DNA from: Hwangdonia lutea
GTDB taxonomy: Bacteria; Bacteroidota; Bacteroidia; Flavobacteriales; Flavobacteriaceae
Direction of reading: 5' to 3'
Length of the DNA: 64,000 nucleotides
Assembly (NCBI RefSeq): GCF_032814565.1
Contig: NZ_CP136521.1
Span: 3,072,501-3,136,500 of the forward strand
Shown here piece after piece: positions 26,711 to 35,413 of this stretch; the stretch's first letter is position 1; each line of letters opens with the position of its first letter. The position numbers and the translations under genes were made by a program. The notes below the pieces were generated by a model. The model searched no databases. It saw nothing but the letters and a program-made list of their open reading frames with translations, and was not told the origin of the DNA.

Positions 26711-27787
26711 CTACTGAAGACTTACTTTTGCTCCATTATAAAGCTTTCCTTCAGCCGAAACGATGTAAGTTTCATCTGCACGTAAGCCCGATAATACTTC
26801 CACTTGGTTTCCATAAGTTCTGCCCAAACGCAACCAGCGTAACAATGCCGTATTGCTTTGGCTTACTGTATAAACTCCAGATAATTGTCCGTTTGTAACA
26901 ATGGCTTCTTTCGGAATTAAAACCATTGCTGATTTTGCTTTTCGTTCTATGGGAAACTGAACGGTTGTAAACATTCCTGTCAAAATATTAGCATCCGTTT
27001 TATCTAAATCTATTTTTACCAAATATTGTCCGCCTGTATTTTTGGCTGAGGTGCTGACTTCAGTCACTTTTCCTTTTATGGTTTGGTGGATAGCTTTTAC
27101 CAACACATCCACGGTAATTCCGGTTTCAATTTGAGCAATTTCCGTTTCAGGAACCATGGCCATCACCTCGAAATTTCCTGGTGTTTCCATACTAATTAAA
27201 GGCACTCCAGGGTTCGCCATATTACCTGCTTCCACATTTTTGCTGGTTATAGTTCCGCTAAAAGGGGCTGTAATATTGCTGTATGCAAATTGTGCGTTGA
27301 TTTCGTTTTTCATTTGCTTTGCAGATTCTAATCGCGCTTTTGCCATTTCAAAATTGGCAGTCATATCATCCATTTCTTTTTGTGATGCGCTATTTTCTTC
27401 AAACAAATTTTTAAAACGGATATAATCTTTTTGTGCATTATTAAAAGCAACCGTAGCTTCGGTAATTCCTGATTTTACTTGGGCTCTCTTAGCTTGTAAA
27501 TCGGCATTATTAATAGAAACCAATAATTGACCTTTGCGCACTTTATCACCAACATTTACATGGACTTTGTCCACATAGCCCATCAGTCGTGTACTTAGAT
27601 CTGCGCTGTTTACAGCCTGAATTTTTCCGCTGACGGATAAAAATGGACTGTTATTATTTGTTTCCACCTGACTTGTTTTTACAGCAATTGCAGGTGAGTT
27701 ATCTGCTACTGCTTTTTTGTCTTCGTTACCACAACTCGCCAATAATAGCGCTACAGAAAATGTTAGGATTGTATATGTTTTTTTCAT
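26711..27787 (-). CDS. RND adaptor (membrane fusion) lipoprotein
   Basis: 358 residues with lipoprotein signal (SVALLLASCGNED, Cys19), biotinyl/lipoyl-like half-motifs (LMGYVDKVHVNVGDKVRKG), an alpha hairpin and a final barrel (ETYIVSAEGKLYNGAKV). Encodes the periplasmic link for the adjacent RND pump. It is followed by the pump after a 253-base repeat-filled gap, an unusually long gap inside an operon. Confidence 0.92.
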   Translation of the reverse strand: MKKTYTILTFSVALLLASCGNEDKKAVADNSPAIAVKTSQVETNNNSPFLSVSGKIQAVNSADLSTRLMGYVDKVHVNVGDKVRKGQLLVSINNADLQAKRAQVKSGITEATVAFNNAQKDYIRFKNLFEENSASQKEMDDMTANFEMAKARLESAKQMKNEINAQFAYSNITAPFSGTITSKNVEAGNMANPGVPLISMETPGNFEVMAMVPETEIAQIETGITVDVLVKAIHQTIKGKVTEVSTSAKNTGGQYLVKIDLDKTDANILTGMFTTVQFPIERKAKSAMVLIPKEAIVTNGQLSGVYTVSQSNTALLRWLRLGRTYGNQVEVLSGLRADETYIVSAEGKLYNGAKVSLQ

Positions 27788-27868
27788 CGTTATTATTTTT
27801 TTATTTAAGACACTTCTACTGTGCTCGACCAGACAAGGTTCTGTCTCCCTGAGCGCAGGCGAGAGGTA

Positions 27869-29182
27869 TTATTCTTTGGTTAAAAATTGTAAATACGCTT
27901 GTGCGTAATTGTATTCAAATATGGTTTGATAATATTCTAATTGTTTTTGTGCGTATTGGGTTTCTGCTAGTAATAAATCGGATGTTTTTTCTAATCCTTC
28001 TTTAAACCTGTTGGTTCTAATTCTTAAAGATTCTTCCGATTGCTCTAAAGCCAATGTGTTTAATTTCAATTTGTTTTCAGCATCTAAAAAAGCACGTTTT
28101 GCTTTGTTTAATTCCAAATTGCTTTGCGATACATATTGCTTATATTCTAATTTAGATTGCTCTAATTCCGATTTGCTTTTTTGAGCTTTCCCAAAACGTT
28201 TAGATCCTTGAAAAATATTCCAACTTAGTTGTGCTCCAAATAAATACCCGTTGGCATCACCTTGAAAGATTTGGTCGTCGTACAACTCGTAACTTCCAAA
28301 GGCATTTAAAGTTGGTAAAAAAGCCATTTTATCTGCTTTATTCATCGCTTCAAAAGCATTGCTAGCCAATTTCAAAGCTTTAATATCTGATCGATTCTCG
28401 GAAACTGTTCTATTTTCCAACGTAAAGGTTTCCATAGTTAATTCATCTGTTGGAGTGTAAAGCACAAAGGCATCATCATTCATTAAAAAAGACAAATAAT
28501 TGGAGGCGTTTTGCACGTTACTCTTTGCAGATTGTAATTGATTTTGAACTTCGGTTACCCGAACTTCCACATTCAACACATCGGCACGTTGCAAATAGCC
28601 TTGTTTAAAGCTGTTTTCTGCTAAATTTTTGTTGGCATTTGCTGCATCCAGGGCTTTTTCTAAAACCGTAACTGCTTTATAAGCCAATTGCAATTGCATG
28701 TATGCTTTTTCAACTTCAAACGCTAAATAGTCTTGTGTACGCTCTGTTTTTAACAACATGGCATCCATTTTAGACTTAGCCGCCTTACGTTTATATATGC
28801 CATCTAAATTGATTAATGGCTGCTGAATTTCAAGTTTTGTAGCGTAGTTTTCAATCTGCGAAGGGTTATTTAAAAGCGCAGGATTAAAATCATTTTGCGT
28901 TAAAATTTCCTGATTCAATTTTGAACCAAAAGCCATTAACGGATTTGTAGTAGCCATTGCTGTATGAATTAGGGTAATATTTGGCAAAAACACCGCATTG
29001 GTCTGTCTGTAATCTGCTCTAGCTTGTTTAAATTCTTCTTCAGAAATCTTAATGCTCGAGTTGTTTTCAGACACTTTAACAAAGACTTCATTTTTAGAAA
29101 CAGGTATTATTTCTTGTGCTTGCATGGAAACACCGAAAAACAAAAAAGTAAGCATTAAAACGAATGTTGTTTTCATTGTCAT
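27869..29182 (-). CDS. TolC-family outer-membrane factor
   Basis: About 437 residues from MTMKTTFVLMLTFLF, a signal peptide cut after MQA. The rest is two TolC repeats of long helices and short strands (QPLINLDGIYKRKAAKSK; LKTSDLLLAETQYAQKQLE-like C-terminal repeat). An ATG at 29233 would add 17 residues without signal character. It lies upstream of the -7 element TATTTTTG (29197-29204), so 29182 (or 29176) is preferred. Partner of the adaptor and RND pump downstream. Confidence 0.9.
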   Translation of the reverse strand: MTMKTTFVLMLTFLFFGVSMQAQEIIPVSKNEVFVKVSENNSSIKISEEEFKQARADYRQTNAVFLPNITLIHTAMATTNPLMAFGSKLNQEILTQNDFNPALLNNPSQIENYATKLEIQQPLINLDGIYKRKAAKSKMDAMLLKTERTQDYLAFEVEKAYMQLQLAYKAVTVLEKALDAANANKNLAENSFKQGYLQRADVLNVEVRVTEVQNQLQSAKSNVQNASNYLSFLMNDDAFVLYTPTDELTMETFTLENRTVSENRSDIKALKLASNAFEAMNKADKMAFLPTLNAFGSYELYDDQIFQGDANGYLFGAQLSWNIFQGSKRFGKAQKSKSELEQSKLEYKQYVSQSNLELNKAKRAFLDAENKLKLNTLALEQSEESLRIRTNRFKEGLEKTSDLLLAETQYAQKQLEYYQTIFEYNYAQAYLQFLTKE

Positions 29183-29196
29183 TTTATTTGATACTG

Positions 29197-29204
29197 CAAA
29201 AATA
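29197..29204 (-). promoter_or_regulatory. -7 element of the tolC-adaptor-RND unit
   Basis: Minus-strand TATTTTTG is a perfect TAnnTTTG, 14 bases before the ATG at 29182. Confidence 0.65.
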
Positions 29205-29226
29205 GGCCTAAGAAAACAGATGGTCA

Positions 29227-29240
29227 GTAACAAAGGTTAC
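29227..29240. promoter_or_regulatory. Operator-like palindrome GTAAC-N4-GTTAC
   Basis: A perfect 5-base inverted repeat just upstream of the internal promoter's -7 element. A related TAACC-N4-GGTTA sits at the tetR promoter. A TetR binding site is inferred. Confidence 0.45.
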
Positions 29241-29307
29241 CTTCAGAAATGAAATGCTTGAATCCGGAAAAAATATTGAAGGTGAATTAGCTAAAAAACC
29301 GCTTTTA

Positions 29308-30429
29308 TTATGTCGTTTTCTTATAACTCCAAACGGCTAATCCGTTCATAATTAAAGCATAAAGCAATGTTTTTAGAAGCTGTGGAAGTATATCCATAAA
29401 CCCGGAACCTTTAAGCATTACCATGCGCATCACTTCTACAAAGTATTTAATAGGATTGAATTCCGTAATAATTTGAGCCCATTTTGGCATGCTTTCAATG
29501 GGCGTGAACAAGCCGCTCATTAAAATAAAAATCACGGTAAAAAACCAAGCGATAAACATAGCCTGTTGTTGTGTTTCAGTAAAGTTTGAAATGAATAAGC
29601 CTATACCCAAAACCACCAAAATATAAATAGACGTATAAACATACATAAGTGGTAAGCTGCCAACCATTGGCACATCAAAAATAAGTTTGGCAATAATTAA
29701 ACCTATGGTTAATAAACCCATCCCTAAAACCCAAAACGGAAAGAGTTTTCCAATAATAAATTGACTTTTCTTAATTGGCGTGACGTTGATTTGCTCTAAA
29801 GTACCGATTTCTTTTTCCCTAACGATATTCATGCCTGACAAAAACAACGTAATCATAGTGACCAGTAAAACCAATATGCCTGGAACCATAAAGGTTTTAT
29901 AGTTTAGGGTTTCGTTGTACCAAAACAATGGGATGGTTTCAATTGTTATTGGCTGAACTTGCTTATCTGAAATTTGAAATAAATCAACCTTTAAGTGTTG
30001 ATTAAAACGCTGAATGATTTGAGAAACATAAACATTCATTACGCCAGCTGCTGCACCATCAATAGCATTAATGGTAACACCTAAAGTGTTGTGTTTTTCT
30101 TTTTGTAAATCGCGTTCAAAATACAGCGGAATTTCTAAAACCACATCAACTTCACCTTTAAGCATGGCTGAATTTGCAATGGCTTCCGAAGGAAAATCGG
30201 TTAAGACATCAAAATACGTTGAGGCGTTGAATCTTTCAACCAACGCCCTTGATGTGGACGTATGGTCGTTATCATTATAACCGAATTTGATATTCTTGAC
30301 CTCAAAAGTGGCAGCATTGGATAAGATAACGAGTTGGAGTAGTGGCAACACAAAAATAATAGGAAGCATTCCTTTATTTCTAAAGATTTGCTTAAACTCT
30401 TTTTGTATGATGTATAGGATTGTTTTCAT
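29308..30429 (-). CDS. ABC-2 type permease (YbhR/YbhS-like)
   Basis: 373 residues. One N-terminal helix (FRNKGMLPIIFVLPLLQLVIL), a large periplasmic domain (about 40-170), then five helices including FMVPGILVLLVTMITLFLSG and the conserved REKEIGTLEQINVTP coupling segment. This is the DrrB/YhhJ-type ABC-2 fold. It pairs with the next permease and the two ATPases to form one exporter, as in the YbhFSR system of E. coli. Confidence 0.92.
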   Translation of the reverse strand: MKTILYIIQKEFKQIFRNKGMLPIIFVLPLLQLVILSNAATFEVKNIKFGYNDNDHTSTSRALVERFNASTYFDVLTDFPSEAIANSAMLKGEVDVVLEIPLYFERDLQKEKHNTLGVTINAIDGAAAGVMNVYVSQIIQRFNQHLKVDLFQISDKQVQPITIETIPLFWYNETLNYKTFMVPGILVLLVTMITLFLSGMNIVREKEIGTLEQINVTPIKKSQFIIGKLFPFWVLGMGLLTIGLIIAKLIFDVPMVGSLPLMYVYTSIYILVVLGIGLFISNFTETQQQAMFIAWFFTVIFILMSGLFTPIESMPKWAQIITEFNPIKYFVEVMRMVMLKGSGFMDILPQLLKTLLYALIMNGLAVWSYKKTT

Positions 30430-30548
30430 ATAACTTCCTGCCTTTTGACTCCGCTCAAAATAAACTTCAGTAGGAATCTCTTTATTAAATTAACTTTTTT
30501 GTTTTTTTGCCACGAATACACGAACATTTTTCTTTTACTTCTTTTTTT

Positions 30549-30583
30549 GACTGCCTACTGCTGACTGAAAACTGTTTACTTTT
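30549..30583. repeat. ACTG-rich intergenic repeat
   Basis: GACTGCCTACTGCTGACTGA and following bases between the two permease genes. Similar stretches occur at 26687 and 63319. Confidence 0.55.
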
Positions 30584-31690
30584 TTACTCCAATCGTATTT
30601 TATATTTCTTCACACTTACTGCAATAAAAAACACCGTCATTCCTAATAAAATCAAGGTTTCTTTCCATATAAATTGTATGCCAACACCTTTTAGCATAAT
30701 GCCTTTAATGATGATGATAAACCACTTAGCTGGAATTATATTACTGATGATTTGTAATGGTATTGGCATGCTTGAAATAGGAAAAATAAAGCCGGATAAC
30801 AGTATCACAGGAAGCATCAATCCCATCAATGAAATCATCATCGCTGTTTGCTGTGTGGCCGCAATGGTTGAGATCAAAATCCCTAAAGCTAATGCAGAAA
30901 TGATAAACAAAATACTCTCCAATGCCAACAAAAATAAGCTTCCTTGAACTGGCATTTTGAAAATAAAAATACTTAACATCACAATCACAATAGCATTGAT
31001 AATCGATAGGAAAATATAAGGAAACACTTTGCCAATAATCACCTGAAAAGGTTTTAGAGGCGACACTAAAAGTATTTCCATGGTGCCCAATTCCTTTTCT
31101 CGTGTGATGGAAATTGAGGTCATCATAGCCGAAACCAACATTAAAATAATGGTCATCACGCCAGGAACAAACATATAGACGCTTTTTAGTTCAGGATTAT
31201 AGACCATGCGTGTTTCTGGAACGATTTGATAAACAATAACGATGTCTTTATTTAAATCTTTTTGGTAGTGTTGAAGGATGGCGTTGACGTAATTACTAAT
31301 GGTGTTTGCTGTGTTTGGATCTGTAGCGTCCGTTATGATTTGAATAGTTGCTTTGTGTTCTTTAATGAGGTTTTTGCTGAAATCCTTTTCGAAATTTAAA
31401 ACCGCTTTAACATGGCCTTTTTGAAACACCGATTCAATGTCTGATTCTTTTTCAATAATTTGTTTAATACTGAAATATTTTGAAGCTGAAATTTTATTGA
31501 TAATTTCTTTGGTTGTTGCGTCTTTGGAATGATCCAGAATGGCAATGTCCACATTGTTGATTTCATTGGTGATGGCGAATCCGAAAAGTAAAATTTGGGC
31601 AATGGGCATTCCGAAGAGAATAAACAATGAGCGTCTATCTCTAAAAATATGGTAGAATTCTTTTTTTATAAAGCCTATAAATCTTTTCAT
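30584..31690 (-). CDS. ABC-2 type permease (YbhS/YbhR-like)
   Basis: 368 residues with the same plan as its neighbour: N-terminal helix (RRSLFILFGMPIAQILLFG), periplasmic domain, VPGVMTIILMLVSAMM helix, coupling segment REKELGTMEILLVSP and a final helix. Two distinct permeases side by side match the heterodimeric YbhS/YbhR arrangement. Likely substrates of such exporters are hydrophobic drugs or lipids. Nothing in the sequence narrows this. Confidence 0.92.
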   Translation of the reverse strand: MKRFIGFIKKEFYHIFRDRRSLFILFGMPIAQILLFGFAITNEINNVDIAILDHSKDATTKEIINKISASKYFSIKQIIEKESDIESVFQKGHVKAVLNFEKDFSKNLIKEHKATIQIITDATDPNTANTISNYVNAILQHYQKDLNKDIVIVYQIVPETRMVYNPELKSVYMFVPGVMTIILMLVSAMMTSISITREKELGTMEILLVSPLKPFQVIIGKVFPYIFLSIINAIVIVMLSIFIFKMPVQGSLFLLALESILFIISALALGILISTIAATQQTAMMISLMGLMLPVILLSGFIFPISSMPIPLQIISNIIPAKWFIIIIKGIMLKGVGIQFIWKETLILLGMTVFFIAVSVKKYKIRLE

Positions 31691-31696
31691 CTCTTA

Positions 31697-31729
31697 TTCC
31701 CGCAGATTTCGCTGATTCCCGCAGATTTA
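31697..31729. repeat. CGCAGATTT-type repeat, copy B (half element)
   Basis: TTCCCGCAGATTTCGCTGAT and a second CCCGCAGATTT, with no right-hand arm. It lies just downstream of the GxxExxY gene. Confidence 0.8.
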
Positions 31730-31733
31730 TGTT

Positions 31734-32120
31734 TTATAATCCGTTTACTTTTCTGAAAATTCCTTTTGTTATTTCATCTATATTAAAATTTACTAAAATG
31801 CCTAACTTCAATTCTGAAATCTTTAAATAAGTTAAAACTTGCTTATGATGCACTTTTGAAAGAGTTTCTACAGATTTTATTTCAATTATAACTTTGTTGT
31901 TTACTAATAAATCTAACCTAAAACCAATTTCTAATTCAATTCCATCGTAAACTACAGGTAATGGCACTTGCTTTTTAACAGATAAACCTTGTTTCTCTAA
32001 TTCATACATTAAAACAGTTTCATATACAGATTCAAACAAACCTGGACCTAATTCATTATAGACTTTAAATATAGCTCCTCTAATTAAGTAAGATAATTCG
32101 TTTTCTGTTTGTTGTTTCAT
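31734..32120 (-). CDS. GxxExxY family nuclease-like protein
   Basis: 128 residues from MKQQTENELSYLIRGA. The name-giving motif is G27-L-F-E30-S-V-Y33. A PD-(D/E)xK-like core follows: Asp70 (FRLDLLVNN), Glu80 and Lys82 (VIIEIKSV), then Q94-x3-Y98, the QxxxY helix of RecB/Cas4-type nucleases. The family is uncharacterised, and nuclease activity is inferred. A GTG at 32150 would give ten extra residues encoded by the flanking repeat. The gene interrupts the ABC exporter operon in the same orientation, with repeat copies on both sides, so it looks inserted. Confidence 0.85.
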   Translation of the reverse strand: MKQQTENELSYLIRGAIFKVYNELGPGLFESVYETVLMYELEKQGLSVKKQVPLPVVYDGIELEIGFRLDLLVNNKVIIEIKSVETLSKVHHKQVLTYLKISELKLGILVNFNIDEITKGIFRKVNGL

Positions 32121-32134
32121 AATATATATTTTTT

Positions 32135-32209
32135 CTCCCGCAGATTGCACAGATTTACGCAGAAAATAAGATCAAAAAATCTGCGTTTATCTGCGAAATT
32201 TGCGGGAAA
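32135..32209. repeat. CGCAGATTT-type palindromic repeat, copy C (full hairpin)
   Basis: CTCCCGCAGATTGCACAGAT on the left pairs with a right half reading ATCTGCG...TTTGCGGGAAA. It lies immediately upstream of the GxxExxY gene. Confidence 0.85.
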
Positions 32210-32213
32210 TGAT

Positions 32214-32954
32214 TCATCCACGAGCCAATTTTAAAAACACATCGTTCATAGTTGAAGCCTTAAACTGTTCTTTCAATTTCTTTGGCGTATCTAAAGCTTC
32301 AATTTTACCATTTACCATAATGGAAACACGATCGCAGTATTCGGCTTCATCCATATAATGTGTGGTCACAAAAACCGTTGTGCCTTTGTTGGCCGCTTTG
32401 TAAATAAGTTCCCAAAACTGACGTCTGGTGATAGGGTCAACACCTCCCGTTGGCTCATCTAAAAACACAATTTTTGGGTCGTGAATCAAAGACACCGAAA
32501 AAGAGAGTTTTTGTTTCCAACCCAACGGCAATGCACCAACCAACTTATTTGCAACATTTTGCAAGCCTAATTCTTCAATTAAAGCATCCGATTTTTCTTT
32601 GATGCGTTTTCTTGATAACCCATAAATACCTCCAAAAAACGTGATGTTTTCTCTAACCGTTAAATCGTCATACAAAGCAAATTTCTGACTCATATAACCT
32701 ATGTTTTTTTTAATGTCTTCCACATTAGAATACACATCAAATCCTGCGACATTGGCATGGCCGGAAGTAGGATTCGAAATACCAATCAACATTTTTATAG
32801 CCGTTGTTTTTCCTGCGCCATTAGCGCCTAAAAACCCGAATATTTCACCCTTTTCAACGCCGAATGTAATGGCATTTACTGCTGTAAAATCACCAAACAT
32901 TTTGGATAATCCTTCTACTTGTATGACGTTGTTGTTGTTCATTTCTGTTTTCAT
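32214..32954 (-). CDS. ABC exporter ATPase, second half of a split YbhF
   Basis: 246 residues. Walker A GANGAGKTTA, Walker B KIVFLDEPTGGVDP and H-loop (VTTHYMDEAEYCD). The ABC signature is altered to LPLGWKQKLS instead of LSGGQ, just as in the C-terminal ATPase half of YbhF. It pairs with the ATPase upstream, whose signature is normal, so the heterodimer should have one canonical and one degenerate ATP site. Confidence 0.93.
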   Translation of the reverse strand: MKTEMNNNNVIQVEGLSKMFGDFTAVNAITFGVEKGEIFGFLGANGAGKTTAIKMLIGISNPTSGHANVAGFDVYSNVEDIKKNIGYMSQKFALYDDLTVRENITFFGGIYGLSRKRIKEKSDALIEELGLQNVANKLVGALPLGWKQKLSFSVSLIHDPKIVFLDEPTGGVDPITRRQFWELIYKAANKGTTVFVTTHYMDEAEYCDRVSIMVNGKIEALDTPKKLKEQFKASTMNDVFLKLARG

Positions 32955-32956
32955 TG

Positions 32957-32981
32957 CACTTCGACTGCGCTCAGTGTGACA
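32957..32981. repeat. CTTCGACTGCGCTCAG repeat
   Basis: CACTTCGACTGCGCTCAGTG between the two ATPase genes. A related copy in the opposite sense (CTGAGCACAGTCGAAG) is at 54404-54430. Confidence 0.6.
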
Positions 32982-32999
32982 TTTGAAGTGACATACTTG

Positions 33000-33902
33000 T
33001 TATTTGGCCAATTCCATAAAGGTATCTTCAATAGTTGCAACTGTTTTTTCAATGTGAATATTTGATAAACTTTGAGTTTCTAAATACCCTTTTAATTCTT
33101 TTGGATTAAAATCTGTCCTGCGGTCAGTATAATGCACAAACTCGCCAAAAGGATAGACACTATGATTGTGTTTATAATCATTTAAACTGATTATTAATTG
33201 ATACATATTGCTTGCGCTCACATTGTAAATTTGCTTTGGATAGTGTTTTACAATCGCTTCAGGTGTATCTATTTCCAAAATTTTTCCATCTTGAATCAGT
33301 GCAATTCTATCGCATAAAGCGGCTTCGTCCATATAAGGTGTCGATACCAAAATGGTGATGCCTTTATGCTGTAAGCGTTTTAGCATTTCCCAAAATTCCT
33401 TGCGAGATACGGGATCTACTCCTGTGGTCGGTTCGTCCAAAAACAACACTTTTGGTTTATGGATTAAGGCACAACTCAATGCGAGTTTTTGTTTCATGCC
33501 GCCAGACAATTTACCAGCACGACGGTCTTTAAAAGGTTCAATTTGCACATAGATATCCTTTATTAAATCGTAGTTTTCTTCAATGGTTGTTCCAAATATC
33601 GTAGCAAAAAAATCTAAATTTTCTTCAACGGTTAAATCTTGATATAACGAAAATCTCCCAGGCATATAACCAACACTGCTTCTTATGTTTTTATACTCTG
33701 AAATCACATCAAAACCAGCAACGGTTACTGTGCCTTCATCTGCAAATAAGAGTGTGGTTAAAATCCTGAAAAGTGTTGTTTTTCCGGCACCATCAGGACC
33801 AATAAGCCCAAAAAGCTCCCCTTCTTTAACTTCAAAGGAAATGTCTTTTAGGGCTTTTACATGGTTATAGGATTTGCTAATATGCTTTACGGAAATACCC
33901 AT
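33000..33902 (-). CDS. ABC exporter ATPase, first half of a split YbhF
   Basis: 300 residues. Walker A GPDGAGKTTL, canonical signature LSGGMKQKL, Walker B KVLFLDEPTTGVDP and H-loop region STPYMDEAALCD, where the usual TTH histidine is TP. The GPDG Walker A form is also that of the N-terminal half of YbhF. A C-terminal extension of about 70 residues follows the ATPase core. Its start abuts the stop of the lipoprotein gene upstream, so the two are tightly coupled. Confidence 0.93.
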   Translation of the reverse strand: MGISVKHISKSYNHVKALKDISFEVKEGELFGLIGPDGAGKTTLFRILTTLLFADEGTVTVAGFDVISEYKNIRSSVGYMPGRFSLYQDLTVEENLDFFATIFGTTIEENYDLIKDIYVQIEPFKDRRAGKLSGGMKQKLALSCALIHKPKVLFLDEPTTGVDPVSRKEFWEMLKRLQHKGITILVSTPYMDEAALCDRIALIQDGKILEIDTPEAIVKHYPKQIYNVSASNMYQLIISLNDYKHNHSVYPFGEFVHYTDRRTDFNPKELKGYLETQSLSNIHIEKTVATIEDTFMELAK

Positions 33903-34391
33903 TTATTTGAAATAATCTGAATAGGCATTAATGTTCTCTTCAATACTTGTGGCGATTTTTGATGCATCTTCAACCGTTTCAACTTTTAAAAGCGCATCAA
34001 TTTTTTCGATTAATGGATGCAACCATACGTGTAAATTATCGTGTGAAGGTCCTTTCATCGTGCAATTTTTCACTACAAAATTCTTCTCGTCATTCAGCTG
34101 TTTAGCTAGTTTTTGATAATCTTCCAATGAGCTAGCTGATTGCGTATTGATGGTGTTTTGTAGTTTTTTAACGCCTTCATTTGTTGTGGCATCCGCTTGC
34201 CATTTATGGCCATTGTCCTTTTGGATTTCGTTTATCCAAGCATTGGCATAAACGCCAGAAGCTTCGTGATTTTGATGATTGTTATGGCTCTCAGAAGCAT
34301 GTTCGACTGTTTCGGTTTTTTTGTCTTGAGTTTTACTGTCTTTACAGCTTACCAGCGCCAATAGGCTTAATGTTAAAATTACGTGTTTCAT
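33903..34391 (-). CDS. Small His-rich lipoprotein
   Basis: 162 residues with lipoprotein signal (LSLLALVSCKDS, Cys16) and a His-rich stretch (HASESHNNHQNHEASG). The helical body carries NCTMKGPSHDNLHVWLHP. Several His with Met and Cys suggest metal binding. It is embedded between the HlyD adaptor and the ATPases, a place not occupied in the E. coli ybh operon. No known family is certain. An accessory or metal-sensing role for the exporter is only inference. Confidence 0.7.
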   Translation of the reverse strand: MKHVILTLSLLALVSCKDSKTQDKKTETVEHASESHNNHQNHEASGVYANAWINEIQKDNGHKWQADATTNEGVKKLQNTINTQSASSLEDYQKLAKQLNDEKNFVVKNCTMKGPSHDNLHVWLHPLIEKIDALLKVETVEDASKIATSIEENINAYSDYFK

Positions 34392-34402
34392 TGTTATTTG
34401 TT

Positions 34403-35314
34403 TTATTGATTATTATTGTTTGAGTCGTTTAACCAAAGTTCTGCAGGCATGCCAATTTTTAAACTTCCATCATTGGAAACATCTATTTTTACGGCATAAA
34501 CCAAGGCGACGCGTTCTTCTTTGGTTTGAATTATTTTTGGTGTGAATTCAGCTTCCGAAGCAATCCAACTAATCGTACCATTATAAGATTTCATGGTTTC
34601 TGCATCGTCAATTTTAATGCTTACTTCTTGTCCTATTTTTATGTTTGCCAATTGGGTTTCGCTCACATAAACTCTTAATTGCATGGTTCTTAAATCGGCA
34701 ATTTTATACAATGGTTTTCCAAATGCGGTGATTTCATTTGGTTCGGCATATTTGGTTAAAACCGTTCCGCTTACAGGATTTACAATTTTGCTTTTCTCGA
34801 TTTGGTCGTCAATTTGTTTGAGTTGAACGTCGATAGCTTTCAATTCATTAACTACAGGTGCATTTTGGATTTCCACACTGCGAATTTGATTTTTAATCAC
34901 ATTTATTTCACCCTGAATATCATCTAACTGTTTTTGTGTTCCTGCGTTATCTTTTATTAAATTTTTAACCCTGGTTTTGTTGGTATTGGCCGTTTTTAAT
35001 TTTGCATTTAAAACTGAAATTTGAGACAAGACGCCTTTAGATTTTGAACTAATTATAGCTTTAGACACTTGTAATTGTTCGCGTTTTAATGACAACGGAA
35101 TGGTATCGATATAACCGATGAATTGTTCTTTTGTAAGCACATCGCCTTCATTGACATTAAACTGCATTAGTTTGCCATTATTTTCGGCTGAAATGGTAAT
35201 TTCTGTGGCTTCGAAGTTTCCGTAACCATCTGCTTTTCCGTTGTCTTTATTGCAGGAAAATAGACTTATTGCTATGATGCTTAATACTAATATGTGTTTG
35301 TAGTTTTTCATTTT
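34403..35314 (-). CDS. HlyD/YbhG-type adaptor lipoprotein
   Basis: About 303 residues from MKNYKHILVLSIIAISLFSC, a lipoprotein signal with Cys20. Then NNGKLMQFNVNEGDVLTKEQ (first lipoyl half), a long coiled hairpin, KIVNPVSGTVLTKYAEPNE (second half) and a beta barrel. An ATG at 35362 would add 16 residues (MKKICDICGRKRDKKH) that are translated from the CGCAGAT repeat upstream, so it is rejected as start. Links the ABC exporter to the TolC protein encoded just upstream. Confidence 0.92.
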   Translation of the reverse strand, partial: KMKNYKHILVLSIIAISLFSCNKDNGKADGYGNFEATEITISAENNGKLMQFNVNEGDVLTKEQFIGYIDTIPLSLKREQLQVSKAIISSKSKGVLSQISVLNAKLKTANTNKTRVKNLIKDNAGTQKQLDDIQGEINVIKNQIRSVEIQNAPVVNELKAIDVQLKQIDDQIEKSKIVNPVSGTVLTKYAEPNEITAFGKPLYKIADLRTMQLRVYVSETQLANIKIGQEVSIKIDDAETMKSYNGTISWIASEAEFTPKIIQTKEERVALVYAVKIDVSNDGSLKIGMPAELWLNDSNNNNQ

Positions 35315-35334
35315 ATGTTTTTTATCTCTTTTTC

Positions 35335-35410
35335 TCCCGCAGATATCGCAGATTTTTTTCAATGATTACGGATGCTATTTTCTGCGTAAATCAGCGAAAT
35401 CTGCAGGAAA
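35335..35410. repeat. CGCAGATTT-type palindromic repeat, copy D
   Basis: TCCCGCAGATATCGCAGATT on the left, AAATCAGCGAAATCTGCAGG on the right, between the tolC stop and the adaptor start. Confidence 0.85.
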
Positions 35411-35413
35411 CAT

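Noticed and set aside
31697-32209. CGCAGATTT repeats as a CRISPR array
   Set aside because: Repeats are palindromic, dispersed and irregular, without spacers of constant length. No cas genes.
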